A stretch of 64,000 nt of DNA from NCBI GenBank assembly GCA_900208305.1, contig OAPG01000018.1:124001-188000 (forward strand), written 5' to 3'. Positions 51,330 through 61,728 of this stretch are shown piece after piece. A program made the position numbers and the translations under genes. The notes below the pieces were generated by a model, which was not told the origin of the DNA, searched no databases, and saw nothing but the letters and a program-made list of their open reading frames with translations. The stretch is from Melanopsichium pennsylvanicum. Lineage: Eukaryota; Basidiomycota; Ustilaginomycetes; Ustilaginales. Positions within the stretch are counted from its first letter, which is position 1. Each line of letters opens with the position of its first letter.

Positions 51330-52415
51330 ATGGCCTGTCGACTCGGTCTTCTCAGCCGACAGTTCGCATCGCTTTCTTCCACCACAATCATCTCCACTCC
51401 TGGCAGCATCGTGTCTCGCAGAATGTCCACCATCAACGCCCTTGAGATTCAATCCCAGGGCGGCCCCGAGGTCGTCTCCGTCATTCCCATCTCACCACCT
51501 TCCCTGCCCGGCTCAAAGCACGTCATCATCAAGAACGAATATGCGGGACTCAACATGATTGATACGTATCACTACGGTGGACTTTACCCACTTCAATGTC
51601 CCATCATCATTGGACAGGAGTCCGCTGGCGTGATAGAATCGGTGGATCCCGATGTGACTCTCGTTAAGCCGGGCGACCGCGTGGTACAGTACGGCGGCGG
51701 ATCGTACACCGAGAAGCAACTCTTGCCTGCTGAACGAGTCGTCAAGCTCCCTGACACCATCACCACCAAAACCGCAGCTGCATCCTACCTTCAAGGCCTA
51801 ACTGCGTTGACTCTCCTGAAAGAAGCTCACCAAGTCAAGAAAGGCGACTGGCTTCTGGTCACAGCTGCAGCGGGCGGTGTTGGTCTCCTCCTCTGCCAAT
51901 TGGGCCGCGCCTTTGGAGCCCGAGTGATCGCGGTTACTTCCACACCCGAGAAGTGCGCTTTGGCCAAAGAACACGGCGCTGAATACGCGCTTCAGTACAA
52001 CAAAGAGAACCCTGACGCCTACATTGCCGAAATCATGTCCGTCACCGGCGGTCACGGTGTCGACGGGATCCTAGATGGAGTCGGAGCAGATACTTGGGAA
52101 GCCAACTTCAGCATTGCTGCTCGCAAAGGAACCATCGCTACGTTCGGAAATGCGAGTGGCCCCGTCCCCGCATTCGCCCCGCTCAAGCTCGCCGCGAAGA
52201 ATCTCAAAATTTGCAGACCCACCCTGTTCAACTATGTCACGACCAGGGAGGAGAGGGAAAGGTACTCGAAGGAGCTATTCGACCTGGTCGAAAGTGGTCA
52301 AGTGAAGATCAATGTTCACAAGGAGTACGAATTCTCTACCAACGGAATGAGGGCGGCATTTACGGATATCAAGAGCAGAAAGACTACCGGAAAGCTCCTT
52401 GTCAAGATCCAGTGA
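51330..52415 (+). CDS. ZTA1: NADPH:quinone oxidoreductase (zeta-crystallin-like, Zta1 type), probable mitochondrial form
   Basis: 361 residues, medium-chain dehydrogenase/reductase fold without zinc ligands. The NADPH-binding motif is 'TAAAGGVGLLLCQLGRAFGA' followed by 'VIAVTSTPEKCALAKEHGA'. 'GLNMIDTYHYGGLYPLQCP' and 'GQESAGVIESV' are typical of the quinone oxidoreductase subgroup. Yeast Zta1 reduces quinones and reactive alkenals. From ATG 51330 the first 31 residues are rich in Arg/Ser/Thr without acidic residues (MACRLGLLSRQFASLSSTTI...), which fits a mitochondrial presequence. A second in-frame ATG (51423, MSTINALEIQ) would give the cytosolic form of usual length. The ATG at 51330 has a good context (GCCATGG). 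Confidence 0.9.
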   Translation: MACRLGLLSRQFASLSSTTIISTPGSIVSRRMSTINALEIQSQGGPEVVSVIPISPPSLPGSKHVIIKNEYAGLNMIDTYHYGGLYPLQCPIIIGQESAGVIESVDPDVTLVKPGDRVVQYGGGSYTEKQLLPAERVVKLPDTITTKTAAASYLQGLTALTLLKEAHQVKKGDWLLVTAAAGGVGLLLCQLGRAFGARVIAVTSTPEKCALAKEHGAEYALQYNKENPDAYIAEIMSVTGGHGVDGILDGVGADTWEANFSIAARKGTIATFGNASGPVPAFAPLKLAAKNLKICRPTLFNYVTTREERERYSKELFDLVESGQVKINVHKEYEFSTNGMRAAFTDIKSRKTTGKLLVKIQ

Positions 52416-52731
52416 AATACAAGGAGAGATATCTCAGATGCAGAGACTTGTGACGCATACCGATCGAAAATGCGATTGAATCAAGTACTGAACTAGAAAA
52501 CAACAGGGAGACGATAAGATTGTGTGATGCGAGATGGAAACTATCTTATTGGACATATGACGCATGTTAGCTAGCGTTCGGAATCAACCCGAAGCATGGA
52601 GAATGTAGGCAGAGAACTGTATACGAAAGGAGTCAAGCTGAGAGAAAGATTCGTCCTACTATCTGCCGTTCGGAAAAGTATATCGACCTGTCAACACACG
52701 CCCCATTCTAACCGTGGCAGCCGCCGGGCCT

Positions 52732-54612
52732 TCATTGTTCAGCTTTGAAAGGCGAAATGGTGCGAGAGCGGTCCCCACCTTCCGTGCCGAGCTTCAAAAG
52801 ACCCTTGTTGCCGCTGATGCTGTCATTTTGAGTATGCTGAGGGCTACTGCTTCGGTTTGACCTCCAAGGGAGCGCTCCATCACCACCCGTACCTCGCTGG
52901 AAGGGATTCCTCCTGTTTGGGTTCGGTGATACGCTAGGTGACGTGTTCACACCAACACCAAGCCCCAGCGATTGGCCAAGAGCGCCAACGTTGGGAGAAG
53001 CATTGCCTGGCGATCGACCGAAGAGGTTTCCGTTGGACTGCTGGCCAGCCAGCCTACCGAACACCTCGGTGTTCGGGCTCGCAGTCGCAGGTGAACGTGA
53101 GAAACCTTTACCAATGGGCGACGTCGGACTATAACTCGCTCCGGTTGCACCGGCTGCTGTTCGCTTAGCGCCATCCGCATTTGGCAGCCCTGCAGCTGGT
53201 CCGAACGTGCTGATTGTAGGTGTCCTTGCCATCTGCTGCATTGGATTGGAGATTCTGAACAGGCCTTCCAGCTTGGCTTCGTCTGCATTGTCCGAGTGCG
53301 AGCTGAACTCGAGCGAGATACCTGGCTCCTTTTCCAGCTCGAGCAACGAAAGCAGCTTCTTGCCAATGCTGTTGACCGTTTCGACGTTCGTACTATCCTT
53401 GATCCAGAGGCTGATACGATCGCCCCGGGGCTTGACACTGCAGACGGCTCCACAAGTTTCATCCTTCTCATCCATCGCTTCCCCGATCAAGCCGAGGACC
53501 AGCCACAGCCAGCTGCGATCGATCAAAGCCAGGTTGCGCTGGCGGAACGTGATGGTCCATTTGCCACCATTGGTGTTGCGCGGGTCTTCCCACATTGGTT
53601 TGATCCCATCCTTAAACACGTGGTAGGAAGATTGACGGTCGAGCTGAGATGGGCGATGAAGCTTAGAGAAACATCCAAGGAAGTTGTTGACCGTTGCGAA
53701 AGATCCTATCGTTCTCAAATTTGCTTCCCATGACGAGGTGGTGAGAGTAGGCGTGGGAGGGGCGTGAGAGGATGACGAATCTGGCGTGAAGCCAAGGGTT
53801 GATGGCCCGGCTGTACGCGTGTCGAAGAACAGAGTCCATTCATGCTGAAGCAGGTAAGTTGGTGCTTTGCTGGGCGTCGGAGGAAGTGGATGAGTCAGCT
53901 TTGGGACGCTAGCTGAACTCGTCGATACCTTTAGAGTGGTCTCCATTTGCGCCTCGGGTTGCGGCTGTATGTCTGCTGGGACTCGAGCTGATCCAGACTG
54001 TGCAGCTTTTTGGATCTCGGGTGACTTTCCCAGGCGCTCTGAGTCGAATTTTCCAGGCGATGATGGTGTGGAGTCAATCTTGGGGCTTGTACCATCGCTC
54101 ACGGTGGTCAAACCTTTACGAGACATCCGATCGCGAATTTCTTCAAACCTGGGCAACCCTTTGGCCAGCATACGCTTCGTCGGCGAACACGATCCAGAAG
54201 ACAGAGTTTTGGGCGACAGGCAAGTGAGCGACGAGTCATCTGGCTTGTCTTCTGCACATGTTGCCTTGGAAGGGGAAGGTGGCAGCAACGGGCTCTTTTG
54301 CTCTCCCAGCTGGAGTGGCTTGGGCGAGCCAGTGATTCGACCAATAGGCTCCAATCTTGGCCTAGCAGCCTCGATACCACCGCTAGAAAGCTGTTTTGTT
54401 GGCGAGCTGCTAGGGACAGATGTGTTTCTGTCGCGATTGAGCCTGGCAGAGATGTCTCTGAGCGTGGGCAGTTTGGATGGGGAGCGCGCATGACTGCCAA
54501 AGCTCGAAGGAGAAGTCGCAGCCTGGATTGAGCATGAGGCAGCAGGCATGTTGTTTTCGTCTTGCACCTCTACTATTCGCAAAGGGAGCCTTCGCATGCT
54601 CGTAGAAGTCAT
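52732..54612 (-). CDS. eIF4E-family cap-binding protein with long low-complexity extensions
   Basis: 626 residues from ATG 54612; the frame is open to an ATG at 54741, but the extra 43 residues look like leader. An N-terminal region of about 220 residues is Ser/Pro/Lys-rich ('KLPTLRDISARLNRDRN', 'LPRFEEIRDRMSRKG'). The eIF4E core runs over about 53830-53250: 'LQHEWTLFFDTRT', 'SWEANLRTIGSFATVNNF', 'YHVFKDGIKPMWEDPRN' and 'GGKWTITFRQ'. Both cap-stacking Trp positions (SWEANL, KPMWED) are present. The dorsal Trp that in eIF4E contacts eIF4G (EDFW) is Leu here (NNFL). The C-terminal 170 residues are Gly/Asn/Ser-Pro-rich. It may therefore be a translation repressor or a specialised eIF4E, not the main initiation factor. 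Confidence 0.8.
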   Translation of the reverse strand: MTSTSMRRLPLRIVEVQDENNMPAASCSIQAATSPSSFGSHARSPSKLPTLRDISARLNRDRNTSVPSSSPTKQLSSGGIEAARPRLEPIGRITGSPKPLQLGEQKSPLLPPSPSKATCAEDKPDDSSLTCLSPKTLSSGSCSPTKRMLAKGLPRFEEIRDRMSRKGLTTVSDGTSPKIDSTPSSPGKFDSERLGKSPEIQKAAQSGSARVPADIQPQPEAQMETTLKVSTSSASVPKLTHPLPPTPSKAPTYLLQHEWTLFFDTRTAGPSTLGFTPDSSSSHAPPTPTLTTSSWEANLRTIGSFATVNNFLGCFSKLHRPSQLDRQSSYHVFKDGIKPMWEDPRNTNGGKWTITFRQRNLALIDRSWLWLVLGLIGEAMDEKDETCGAVCSVKPRGDRISLWIKDSTNVETVNSIGKKLLSLLELEKEPGISLEFSSHSDNADEAKLEGLFRISNPMQQMARTPTISTFGPAAGLPNADGAKRTAAGATGASYSPTSPIGKGFSRSPATASPNTEVFGRLAGQQSNGNLFGRSPGNASPNVGALGQSLGLGVGVNTSPSVSPNPNRRNPFQRGTGGDGALPWRSNRSSSPQHTQNDSISGNKGLLKLGTEGGDRSRTISPFKAEQ

Positions 54613-56280
54613 GACGATAGCAGCACCACCTATTTGACCCTTTGAGGGAAGATTGCTTTTCAGATAGACGAGTTGTAAAAGATTGTGTCGGAAGCTGAGC
54701 TTGGGAAATGGTCGGATTGGAAAGCGTGATGGAAGATGCAAGGTAAAGGCGTTGGTGGGCTGGATGTGGGCTTAGAGGAGCAGTTGAAGGCGTTTTTCAA
54801 AAAGGTAGGGGCAACGGTTGGCGGGATGTGCAGGAGACCAAGACACGGACCCTTGTGCTCTAAAAGTGTACAACTCGCCTCGATTCTGGTGGAAAGCGAA
54901 GGCCACTATCCAGCAAAAGATGAGGAGCCTAATACTTGTCCATTGGTTCAAGGAAGCAAGAGATACATTCAGGCCGCTTGTGCCCTAGCAAAGGTATGTA
55001 GTAGGCGGCAGTGCTGAGATCAAACGAGCACAACAAGCAGGATCGGAGCAGAGAAGGCCAAGCAGACGAATCTGCGATGCAGAAGTTAAATGCCCCGTGA
55101 GCGTTTGATCGGTGCAAAGCTGAACTTAGGCGTGCAGCAAAGTACGGAATGAACGGTGTCGATCTGAGGCGCCAAGACTAGGACGGCGTCAAGAAAAGGT
55201 CTTGCTTGAATGAGGAAGCCACAGAAAAAGCTGCGTGCAGTACCTCGTCCATCTTGTATGCGATTTGTTCGCGCGGAAAGGCGACGACTGGAACGTTTTC
55301 TGCGATCGTGCACCCTTCAAGAGGGATGCCGAGATTCAGTGAGCGCAAAAGTCATGATCAACGCTATGTTGTGTTGACAGGTGGAAGCATGCTCATTGGA
55401 ATGCAGGTTAGCCTGACCACTTGGACTGAAGCGAAACAGAACTCAATGCGCAACTGCACGGCACGCGTTTGACATGGCGTCACTGTATTTGACGTCAAAG
55501 CTTAACCAGTGACGGCTCCTTCACATGAAAGAAAAAGAAGGAAAAAATCAATCTCTTGGCAGGTCGTGCCGAGCCATTAAATCTCCTCCTCCAGTGGTAA
55601 ACGAAAGATGGCCGCCTCAATCACCAGCTCTCGGACAGAACAGAATCAATTCCGGAGCGGATCAATCTTGATGGCTTTGGTAGATGCTTGGAGGGGCCTT
55701 AAAGTCTGGGCACGTTGTGGCGGCCAAGTAAATTCGAACAGAGTTGAGGTAAGAAAACTCGCAGCATACAGAATTCGACGTTGGCCAAGTGCTGTGAAAT
55801 GCAAATTCCGCGTGGACCCTGCCTGTCCTGTCGAAAGTAACATGTCAGAAATTGAAATAGAATGGTATATTACTATTTTATAGAAAGAATTATCAGGTTG
55901 GCAGCTAAGTTACAGTCGAATCAGGATCGAGATTCAAGAAAAGATCGGCTTGAAGCAGCTGGCTCAATCGGGACAAACTTATGTCCGAATCAGGATCGGC
56001 ATTATTCATGTGATTTGTGATTAGTTCCCCTAAACGCTTATCATCTTGTTGAACAAGAATCCATTCTCCAAGGCATCCATCAGTTAAGCAAGATCTCTTA
56101 CTCTTGGCGTTGCGCTTTTTGGCGTTGACGGTTTCAAGCCCAGCCTGTCATAGCCACTCAAATATTGCACCTAAGCGTGCTGCACGCTTGGATGCATGAA
56201 ACTATCACTTTTCCGCCTGCTCCACCTCCTATCCGTACCGTAGAATGGTCTACGTGATCCGCAAACGCTCGTGACAATAT
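54613..56280. other. Intergenic, no gene seen
   Basis: Divergent spacer between the eIF4E-like gene and the 56281 gene. It has only short chance ORFs and a few AT-rich runs (near 55540 and 55860-55900), and should contain both promoters. Confidence 0.5.
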
Positions 56281-59200
56281 ATGGCGGAGCTCAAGTCGCG
56301 ATCTTGCGCAGCTAAGGATCCGACCTCTGCAACTATGAACCGCGACAGCTCCACTGACGCCCCAGCAACCGTCAAAACAACCAAGAGCAAGGATGCTGGT
56401 GGTCTGTGGATCTGGCCTCGACGGCTCTCGGCTGCCCGCGTCTTCGGCTTCGGTTTGTCTCGTTCACAACCCAGCCAGACCGAGCGTGTTGAGATTGAAA
56501 TTGCTTCGCCGACCGGACTTGCAACAACAGGGCAACTCAGCATACCTCGGTCACCAGTCGACGTGGTCGGAATGGAGGTGAATCCAGCTTCCAATATGCC
56601 AAAACATGCCGTGGGAGATCCTAGTACGGGCAACTCGTCCCAGTCTTCCTTTACCTCCTTGGCGCCGCCAGTCCCACCTGCTCCTGTTCCACCGCTCCGT
56701 CGACCACGTCGTCCTGCGCAAAAGACGCCGATGCAACGACTGGACGAGTCCGACTCGGCTGACTCTACCTTAACGCTCGATTGGTTCGATCTTTCTACTG
56801 CATCGCGCAATCAGATGTCAGACCGACAAGCGGAGACTGGCCGAGTAAGTCTGGCACACAGTGACACTGTCAGATCATCAAACCCTGGCACAGTGCTCAG
56901 TACGTTTGACGCGTCTTTGGCTATGGAAGCTGTTTCCACGGCCGCGACCAGCGTCAGTCCAGCTACGTCAACACCTGCGAAGCCAACTTCCATGTCCGCT
57001 TCGAATGAAACGATTATCGACCACACGGCGAGGCCAGGTACTGGCGATTTCTTCATGTCACCTGCACTGACCGTGTCGCGACGCCTGTCAGAAAGCTCAG
57101 ACGCTGGCACCAAAGAAATACTGCTGTCAGACCGTGAATCGCTGGCCGGGCCCAAGATGAGCTCCGATTCCTTCATTCGCGGTCCCATCGATGAGCAACA
57201 TCCTGACCTTCAAACGTTCTATCCAGTTGGTGCTTCGCTCGTTCGACCAGCAAGACCGATTGTGTCCGATGTCATCCCACCGCTGTCTCCAATGACGAAA
57301 GAAGAAGCTGTCTCAGCACTGCCCCGCCGTGTGGGAGCCGTTCCCGATTTGTCGTCCCCTCCAACCTCTTCGGGCCGCGACGAAAGCTTAGGTCGAGCAA
57401 AAAGTCCACGCCTACAACAGAGCACTCTTACTGAGCACGGTCGTTCCTTCCGCTCGGTCCGCTCGTTCAGATCCACGAGCGATGGCAGCGTGAGACGGTA
57501 CCGACCTCTGCCAACGATCCCAGGTCGATCTCGGGGCTACTCGATGGATCCTACGATCGACCATCGTGACGCTTCCCATGAAGCGGACTCGTTTGTCACG
57601 GCAGATGCACACGTTCGACACGGCTCCACCGAGCAGACAAGAGCTGGCCAAAGAGATGGCTTACCCCTGCACAAAGACTTACCCCTGCGCGATGCACAAA
57701 TCTCGCCCCCCATGCTCACGGGCATGGTAGCTGGGGTAAGCTCACCAACCCAATGGTCGCACAGCACCCCTGATCAATCAGGTACAGGCATCGAGCGCTA
57801 CGGTTACAGACTCTCTAGCGCAAGCACAGTATCGGTGAAATCACCTGTGCTCGGTACACGACCTCTTCCCTCCATTTCAGATCGAAGTATTGATGCCATT
57901 TCTGCATCTGCTGAATTGCACGCCAAAAAAGCCAACCAGAGACGATCTTGCAACTCTTCGCAAAATAATAGCGAGCGTCCATCTTTGTCACCATCGGCTT
58001 TCTATGGTGACAAGACTCATTTCAAGCATCCAACAAGGTCCCCGGCTGGTCCGAGGGCCAGTTGGAGCTCAGCTGATGGTCCTTGGTCGGCTGCGGTGAC
58101 GTCAAGCTCGATACTTGGTGCTGTTCGAGGTATGGCTGCCCCAGAAACAATGGTGAACGACAGCGAAGTACTACAACGGGCGCTTTCTCAGCCACGCGAC
58201 GATGCTTATCGCAACACTGATATTTATTCCATGTCTCATGTCGCGACCAAGGATGAAGATCAAAACGCCGAGTTGACTCGTCTCGAAAAGTCTCGTTCGA
58301 GCAGCGGGGCCCTGCCACGACCGAGCAAAATCGAAAACATAGAGCTTCCAGACAGCCTAGAGAGAGCGCCGTTTGCTGATACAGGTGTACAGGCGAGTCT
58401 TGCTGCGCTTCGGGCTCTCGAGTCACCGGGCGAGAGTCTGAGGACGATCCTGGCGCGTCAGCGCATCTTTGGCGAGCCCGATGCCTCTGTCACTGAATTT
58501 CTGAGGGAGTCGCGCATACTGAATCAAGATGATGAGGATCCTTTAGCCATGAGGGGATCACGTCAAAGCAGACGTGCTGCGCCTTATCCACGATTCAGGA
58601 ACGCCTGCTATTCCTCTGAAGAGCTTTCATCTAGTGGCAGAAGTCTTTCTGGTCGTCGGGCTGAAGCAGTCAGGGGGCGACATCGCAGGGATGAGACGGG
58701 GATGGCGGAAGTATCGAGAGCTTCGTTTGTCGAGACAAGCGGGCATGGCTCTGACTCCGAGGGTGCGACGCTTGCTGCAATCCGCTCAGTTCGCAATGCC
58801 ACAGCCGATCACCTCGGATCCTTTGCTTGTGGAGCTGCAGGTGTCGAGGAAGTCTTGAGTCTGCGCCATCTTGCCGCTTGGGAAGATCTTTCAGGACTAA
58901 GACAGCCGTCAAGAGATCCGTCTGCCGCCTCATCGCGTCCAGCCAGAGCCAACGACCTCGCGCGGGATGATCAAACCAACTCAGCTGCGACTTCACCTAT
59001 AGATGCTCCTCTGAAAGGCGAGCACCCTCAAATGCCACGTCATGACAGGTATGTTACAGCGCTGTCGCATACCAGCGAGCAAGATACGCAGCGTCAAGTA
59101 CGAGACGAGCAGCCTCGGCCAGCTCATCGTGAATCTCCAGAGATCCTCAGAGAAACTGCTACAAATTTGCAAGCCAATACAGGCTTGCCTGCGTCGACGA

Positions 59201-59880
59201 TGAGTCCCGCGTTGCTGCTCAGGCGCGAGCGCTTAGCATCACAAGTCCCCTCCACTGTCTACAAAGGATCACACATTGCCTTCACTCCCTCCGCGGAGAT
59301 GGGCTCGCCTCTCATTCAGCAATTGTCCATGCGTTCTCCCTCCTTGCCTCTTGAGCTAGCGTTTGCTGGTCGTCGGAACTCGCGCAACGTAGACACGCCA
59401 GACACCGGAACAGTCGCCTCGAGGATTGGGAACGACGCTGATCTCATGACACGAAGCATTCTTTCAAAGCAACAGCAGCGGTCCCGCAGCGATGTGCATG
59501 GGTCCAGCATTCGGAACAACATTCGGAACAGCATTCGGAACACTAAAATGAGCACGCATCTACCGGGGCGCCACGAAACTGACAAGAGCCGATTTGATGT
59601 GCAGCTCGAAGACCTCTTGCTGCTTCGCGAAAAGGTTTTGCAAGCCGGAAGTCCAAGCCGCCTCGATGGCCTCAACGCTAGCTTTGACCATAGCGATACA
59701 GTTTCGATGTCGCAAGACCCTTTGTACAGTATGGACCGCTCTGCAAGGCGTCCTCGAAACAGTTCGATTTCGTCCAAACGAAGGTCGAGGTCGTCTAAGC
59801 TGGGCTACACCATGCCAGACATTCTTGCATGGCAAGCCGGTCTTGATAAGAGCAACGAGGCTTCGACTACGATCATGTGA
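56281..59880 (+). CDS. Large Ser-rich protein of unknown function
   Basis: 1,199 residues in one exon. No catalytic domain is recognised. It is rich in Ser, Arg and Thr, with repeated SR/RS-type contexts ('RSFRSVRSFRSTSDGSVRRY'), a Pro-rich stretch near 130-145 ('PPVPPAPVPPLRRPRRP') and many potential kinase sites. The C-terminal part includes an unusual IRNNIRNSIRNT repeat (DNA 59507-59545, 'CATTCGGAACA' three times) and 'QLEDLLLLREKVLQAG'. The pattern suggests a disordered cortical, cytoskeletal or signalling scaffold, but this is not demonstrated. A second ATG at 56335 could be the start. Long conserved smut proteins of this kind are usually annotated only as hypothetical. Confidence 0.75.
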   Translation: MAELKSRSCAAKDPTSATMNRDSSTDAPATVKTTKSKDAGGLWIWPRRLSAARVFGFGLSRSQPSQTERVEIEIASPTGLATTGQLSIPRSPVDVVGMEVNPASNMPKHAVGDPSTGNSSQSSFTSLAPPVPPAPVPPLRRPRRPAQKTPMQRLDESDSADSTLTLDWFDLSTASRNQMSDRQAETGRVSLAHSDTVRSSNPGTVLSTFDASLAMEAVSTAATSVSPATSTPAKPTSMSASNETIIDHTARPGTGDFFMSPALTVSRRLSESSDAGTKEILLSDRESLAGPKMSSDSFIRGPIDEQHPDLQTFYPVGASLVRPARPIVSDVIPPLSPMTKEEAVSALPRRVGAVPDLSSPPTSSGRDESLGRAKSPRLQQSTLTEHGRSFRSVRSFRSTSDGSVRRYRPLPTIPGRSRGYSMDPTIDHRDASHEADSFVTADAHVRHGSTEQTRAGQRDGLPLHKDLPLRDAQISPPMLTGMVAGVSSPTQWSHSTPDQSGTGIERYGYRLSSASTVSVKSPVLGTRPLPSISDRSIDAISASAELHAKKANQRRSCNSSQNNSERPSLSPSAFYGDKTHFKHPTRSPAGPRASWSSADGPWSAAVTSSSILGAVRGMAAPETMVNDSEVLQRALSQPRDDAYRNTDIYSMSHVATKDEDQNAELTRLEKSRSSSGALPRPSKIENIELPDSLERAPFADTGVQASLAALRALESPGESLRTILARQRIFGEPDASVTEFLRESRILNQDDEDPLAMRGSRQSRRAAPYPRFRNACYSSEELSSSGRSLSGRRAEAVRGRHRRDETGMAEVSRASFVETSGHGSDSEGATLAAIRSVRNATADHLGSFACGAAGVEEVLSLRHLAAWEDLSGLRQPSRDPSAASSRPARANDLARDDQTNSAATSPIDAPLKGEHPQMPRHDRYVTALSHTSEQDTQRQVRDEQPRPAHRESPEILRETATNLQANTGLPASTMSPALLLRRERLASQVPSTVYKGSHIAFTPSAEMGSPLIQQLSMRSPSLPLELAFAGRRNSRNVDTPDTGTVASRIGNDADLMTRSILSKQQQRSRSDVHGSSIRNNIRNSIRNTKMSTHLPGRHETDKSRFDVQLEDLLLLREKVLQAGSPSRLDGLNASFDHSDTVSMSQDPLYSMDRSARRPRNSSISSKRRSRSSKLGYTMPDILAWQAGLDKSNEASTTIM

Positions 59881-61178
59881 AAACCGCATATTCTCTCTTC
59901 CACAAGCCGTGCGTAACAACAACGAAGAGTCGGTCGTGATAAATCTGAATCCTATCATCCTCGCATCTTGCCCTTCTGCCAGCTTTTTCATTCTCTGCTT
60001 TGTAATCCGACTGTGCTCTATCCCTTCAATTTGTAAAATTTGGCAGAAGGGCTCTTCACGTTCCTCATCCATCCTGCCGGGGATGAAGCTCTAAATGGAG
60101 CTCTTCCAGCGGCTCATGCAATAATTGGAAGTGTCCGACGGTCGACGGCCCGCTAGTCCTCGCTTCTGAGGCGTCAGGACTGCACGGAGCACTCCTGTCC
60201 CACTCTTCCTTGTCAGTTGACTCCTTCCTTTCCCATGACGGAATCTGCATTCACTGTCACACTCTTTTCCGCTAATAACACACTCGTTCAATGTTCAGTA
60301 TGACGCGTAATCAAATCTTTAAATTGCAATCACATGCCGACGTCTGACCATAGTGAGGCGTGTTTGAACCATAGGCTAGTCTTTTTACAGGCCCCGAAAG
60401 CCTAAGACTAGATCAGAGCGTTTTTAGAGAAATTTTGCGCAAACATCATGGTTGAGCATTCGAAAGAAGTTCTAACAGATACTCTTGAGTTGCAAGGGGC
60501 GTTAAGTGCCGCAGCAGTGCAGTTGGCGCAGAGTTGGACGCCCAGACAAATCGATGTTTGACTTGACGCATGCTCTTGCTGTTCTCTGGTGCGTGCATAC
60601 AATGTTTGTGGGTCCAAGCTCAATGATTGGTGGTTGAGCTAAGAGAAGCCAAGTAGCCAGAACTGATTTCCAAGTCGTACACTTTTAGTTGTGTGTCTTG
60701 TAGAAAAGAACAAAGCTACTTTTGACAATCATTGTTGATGCTTCCAATCTGGTCATCGGACACCCCTGTCATCTGCTGTTGCGCAAGACAGGATTTAGTG
60801 TCTATTGCACTCTTCCCTAGGCCGTTGCTGGTCATCTCTGGTAACGAGGGTCTACTTTGGCGCTCACACTGTCAAAGGCAAATTTCCAAGATCTTGACTT
60901 CAAAGGAGCTGTTTTGTTTGTGACAGCGACGAGATTGAGTGAAGCCGTTGCTGCTCGAAGCCCTGGTGTTCTGTCGATATCCTCCTGACGCTCTGGAGAA
61001 GAAGCCCTGGCTCCACTGCTGTCCCTTGCTCCCTACACTCCTCCCCTTGACTGTCTCTAATCTGGTGTTGCTATACCCTCACGGAACCAATCTTCACGCA
61101 TCATTCTTGTGTTCCCTTCCACTATTACGTACCACCCCTTCTAGTTCTTCAACTCTAGTTCCATATTTTTTTTTCGAG
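59881..61178. other. Intergenic, no gene seen
   Basis: The 3' flank of the 56281 gene, then AT-rich unique sequence. The last 250 bases are pyrimidine-rich and probably form the promoter and leader of the small secreted-peptide gene. Confidence 0.5.
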
Positions 61179-61373
61179 ATGCGTCTTTCTTCTTCCCTAC
61201 TCGTGATCCTCGCGGCCATCATCATTGCCAATGCCGCCTCAATGGTCGACTCTGTGACCCACCCCAAGCACGGGATTGCTCGCGTGAAGAATGGCAACGC
61301 TCACGTCGACGCCCTCCTCACCAGCGTCCTCAGAGAGGTTCCCAATCTTCAGCGCCATAGCATGCATCCTTGA
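61179..61373 (+). CDS. Small secreted peptide candidate, probably frameshifted
   Basis: 64 residues: a typical signal peptide (MRLSSSLLVILAAIIIANAA, likely cleavage after ANAA/S), then a short charged peptide without Cys. Right after the stop, the +1 frame continues in well-formed sequence (…NVVSFKAPGLSSKVSKVTGL…) to a stop at 61462-61464, in a style consistent with the first part. No splice sites were found that join the two frames. The gene may have suffered a one-base change, or the product may simply be short. Smut fungi have many such secreted candidates, but no role can be assigned. Confidence 0.5.
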   Translation: MRLSSSLLVILAAIIIANAASMVDSVTHPKHGIARVKNGNAHVDALLTSVLREVPNLQRHSMHP

Positions 61374-61728
61374 TAACGTTGTGTCTTTCAAGGCTCCCGG
61401 TCTTTCTAGCAAGGTGAGCAAGGTTACCGGCCTTGCCAACAAGACCACCAAGTCGCTTCACTGAGGTTCTATCCCTTCAGGCGTCGAGACACAGGTTTTT
61501 TTTCTTTCTTTCTTTCTTTTTCCGGATTCCTTTTTCGTTGTTGACGGAAATAAGCAGGATTCACCTCTCTTTGGCTTGACTTCTAAGAGTTTGTTTGGCT
61601 TCGAAGCAAAATCGCAGTTCCTTCTCTCCCTCTCTTTTGCTCTGATCGTGCTGCTTGAATTGATTACAATCGTCAAACCACTGACGATGATTAGATGATA
61701 TACAAGCAGCATTTCAGCGAGAAAAAAT
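61374..61728. other. Spacer with CTTT microsatellite; 3' flanks of convergent genes
   Basis: Contains the out-of-frame continuation of the peptide ORF to 61464, then a pyrimidine tract (TTTCTTTCTTTCTTTC, about 61494-61522). Probably the terminator regions of the two convergent genes. Confidence 0.5.
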
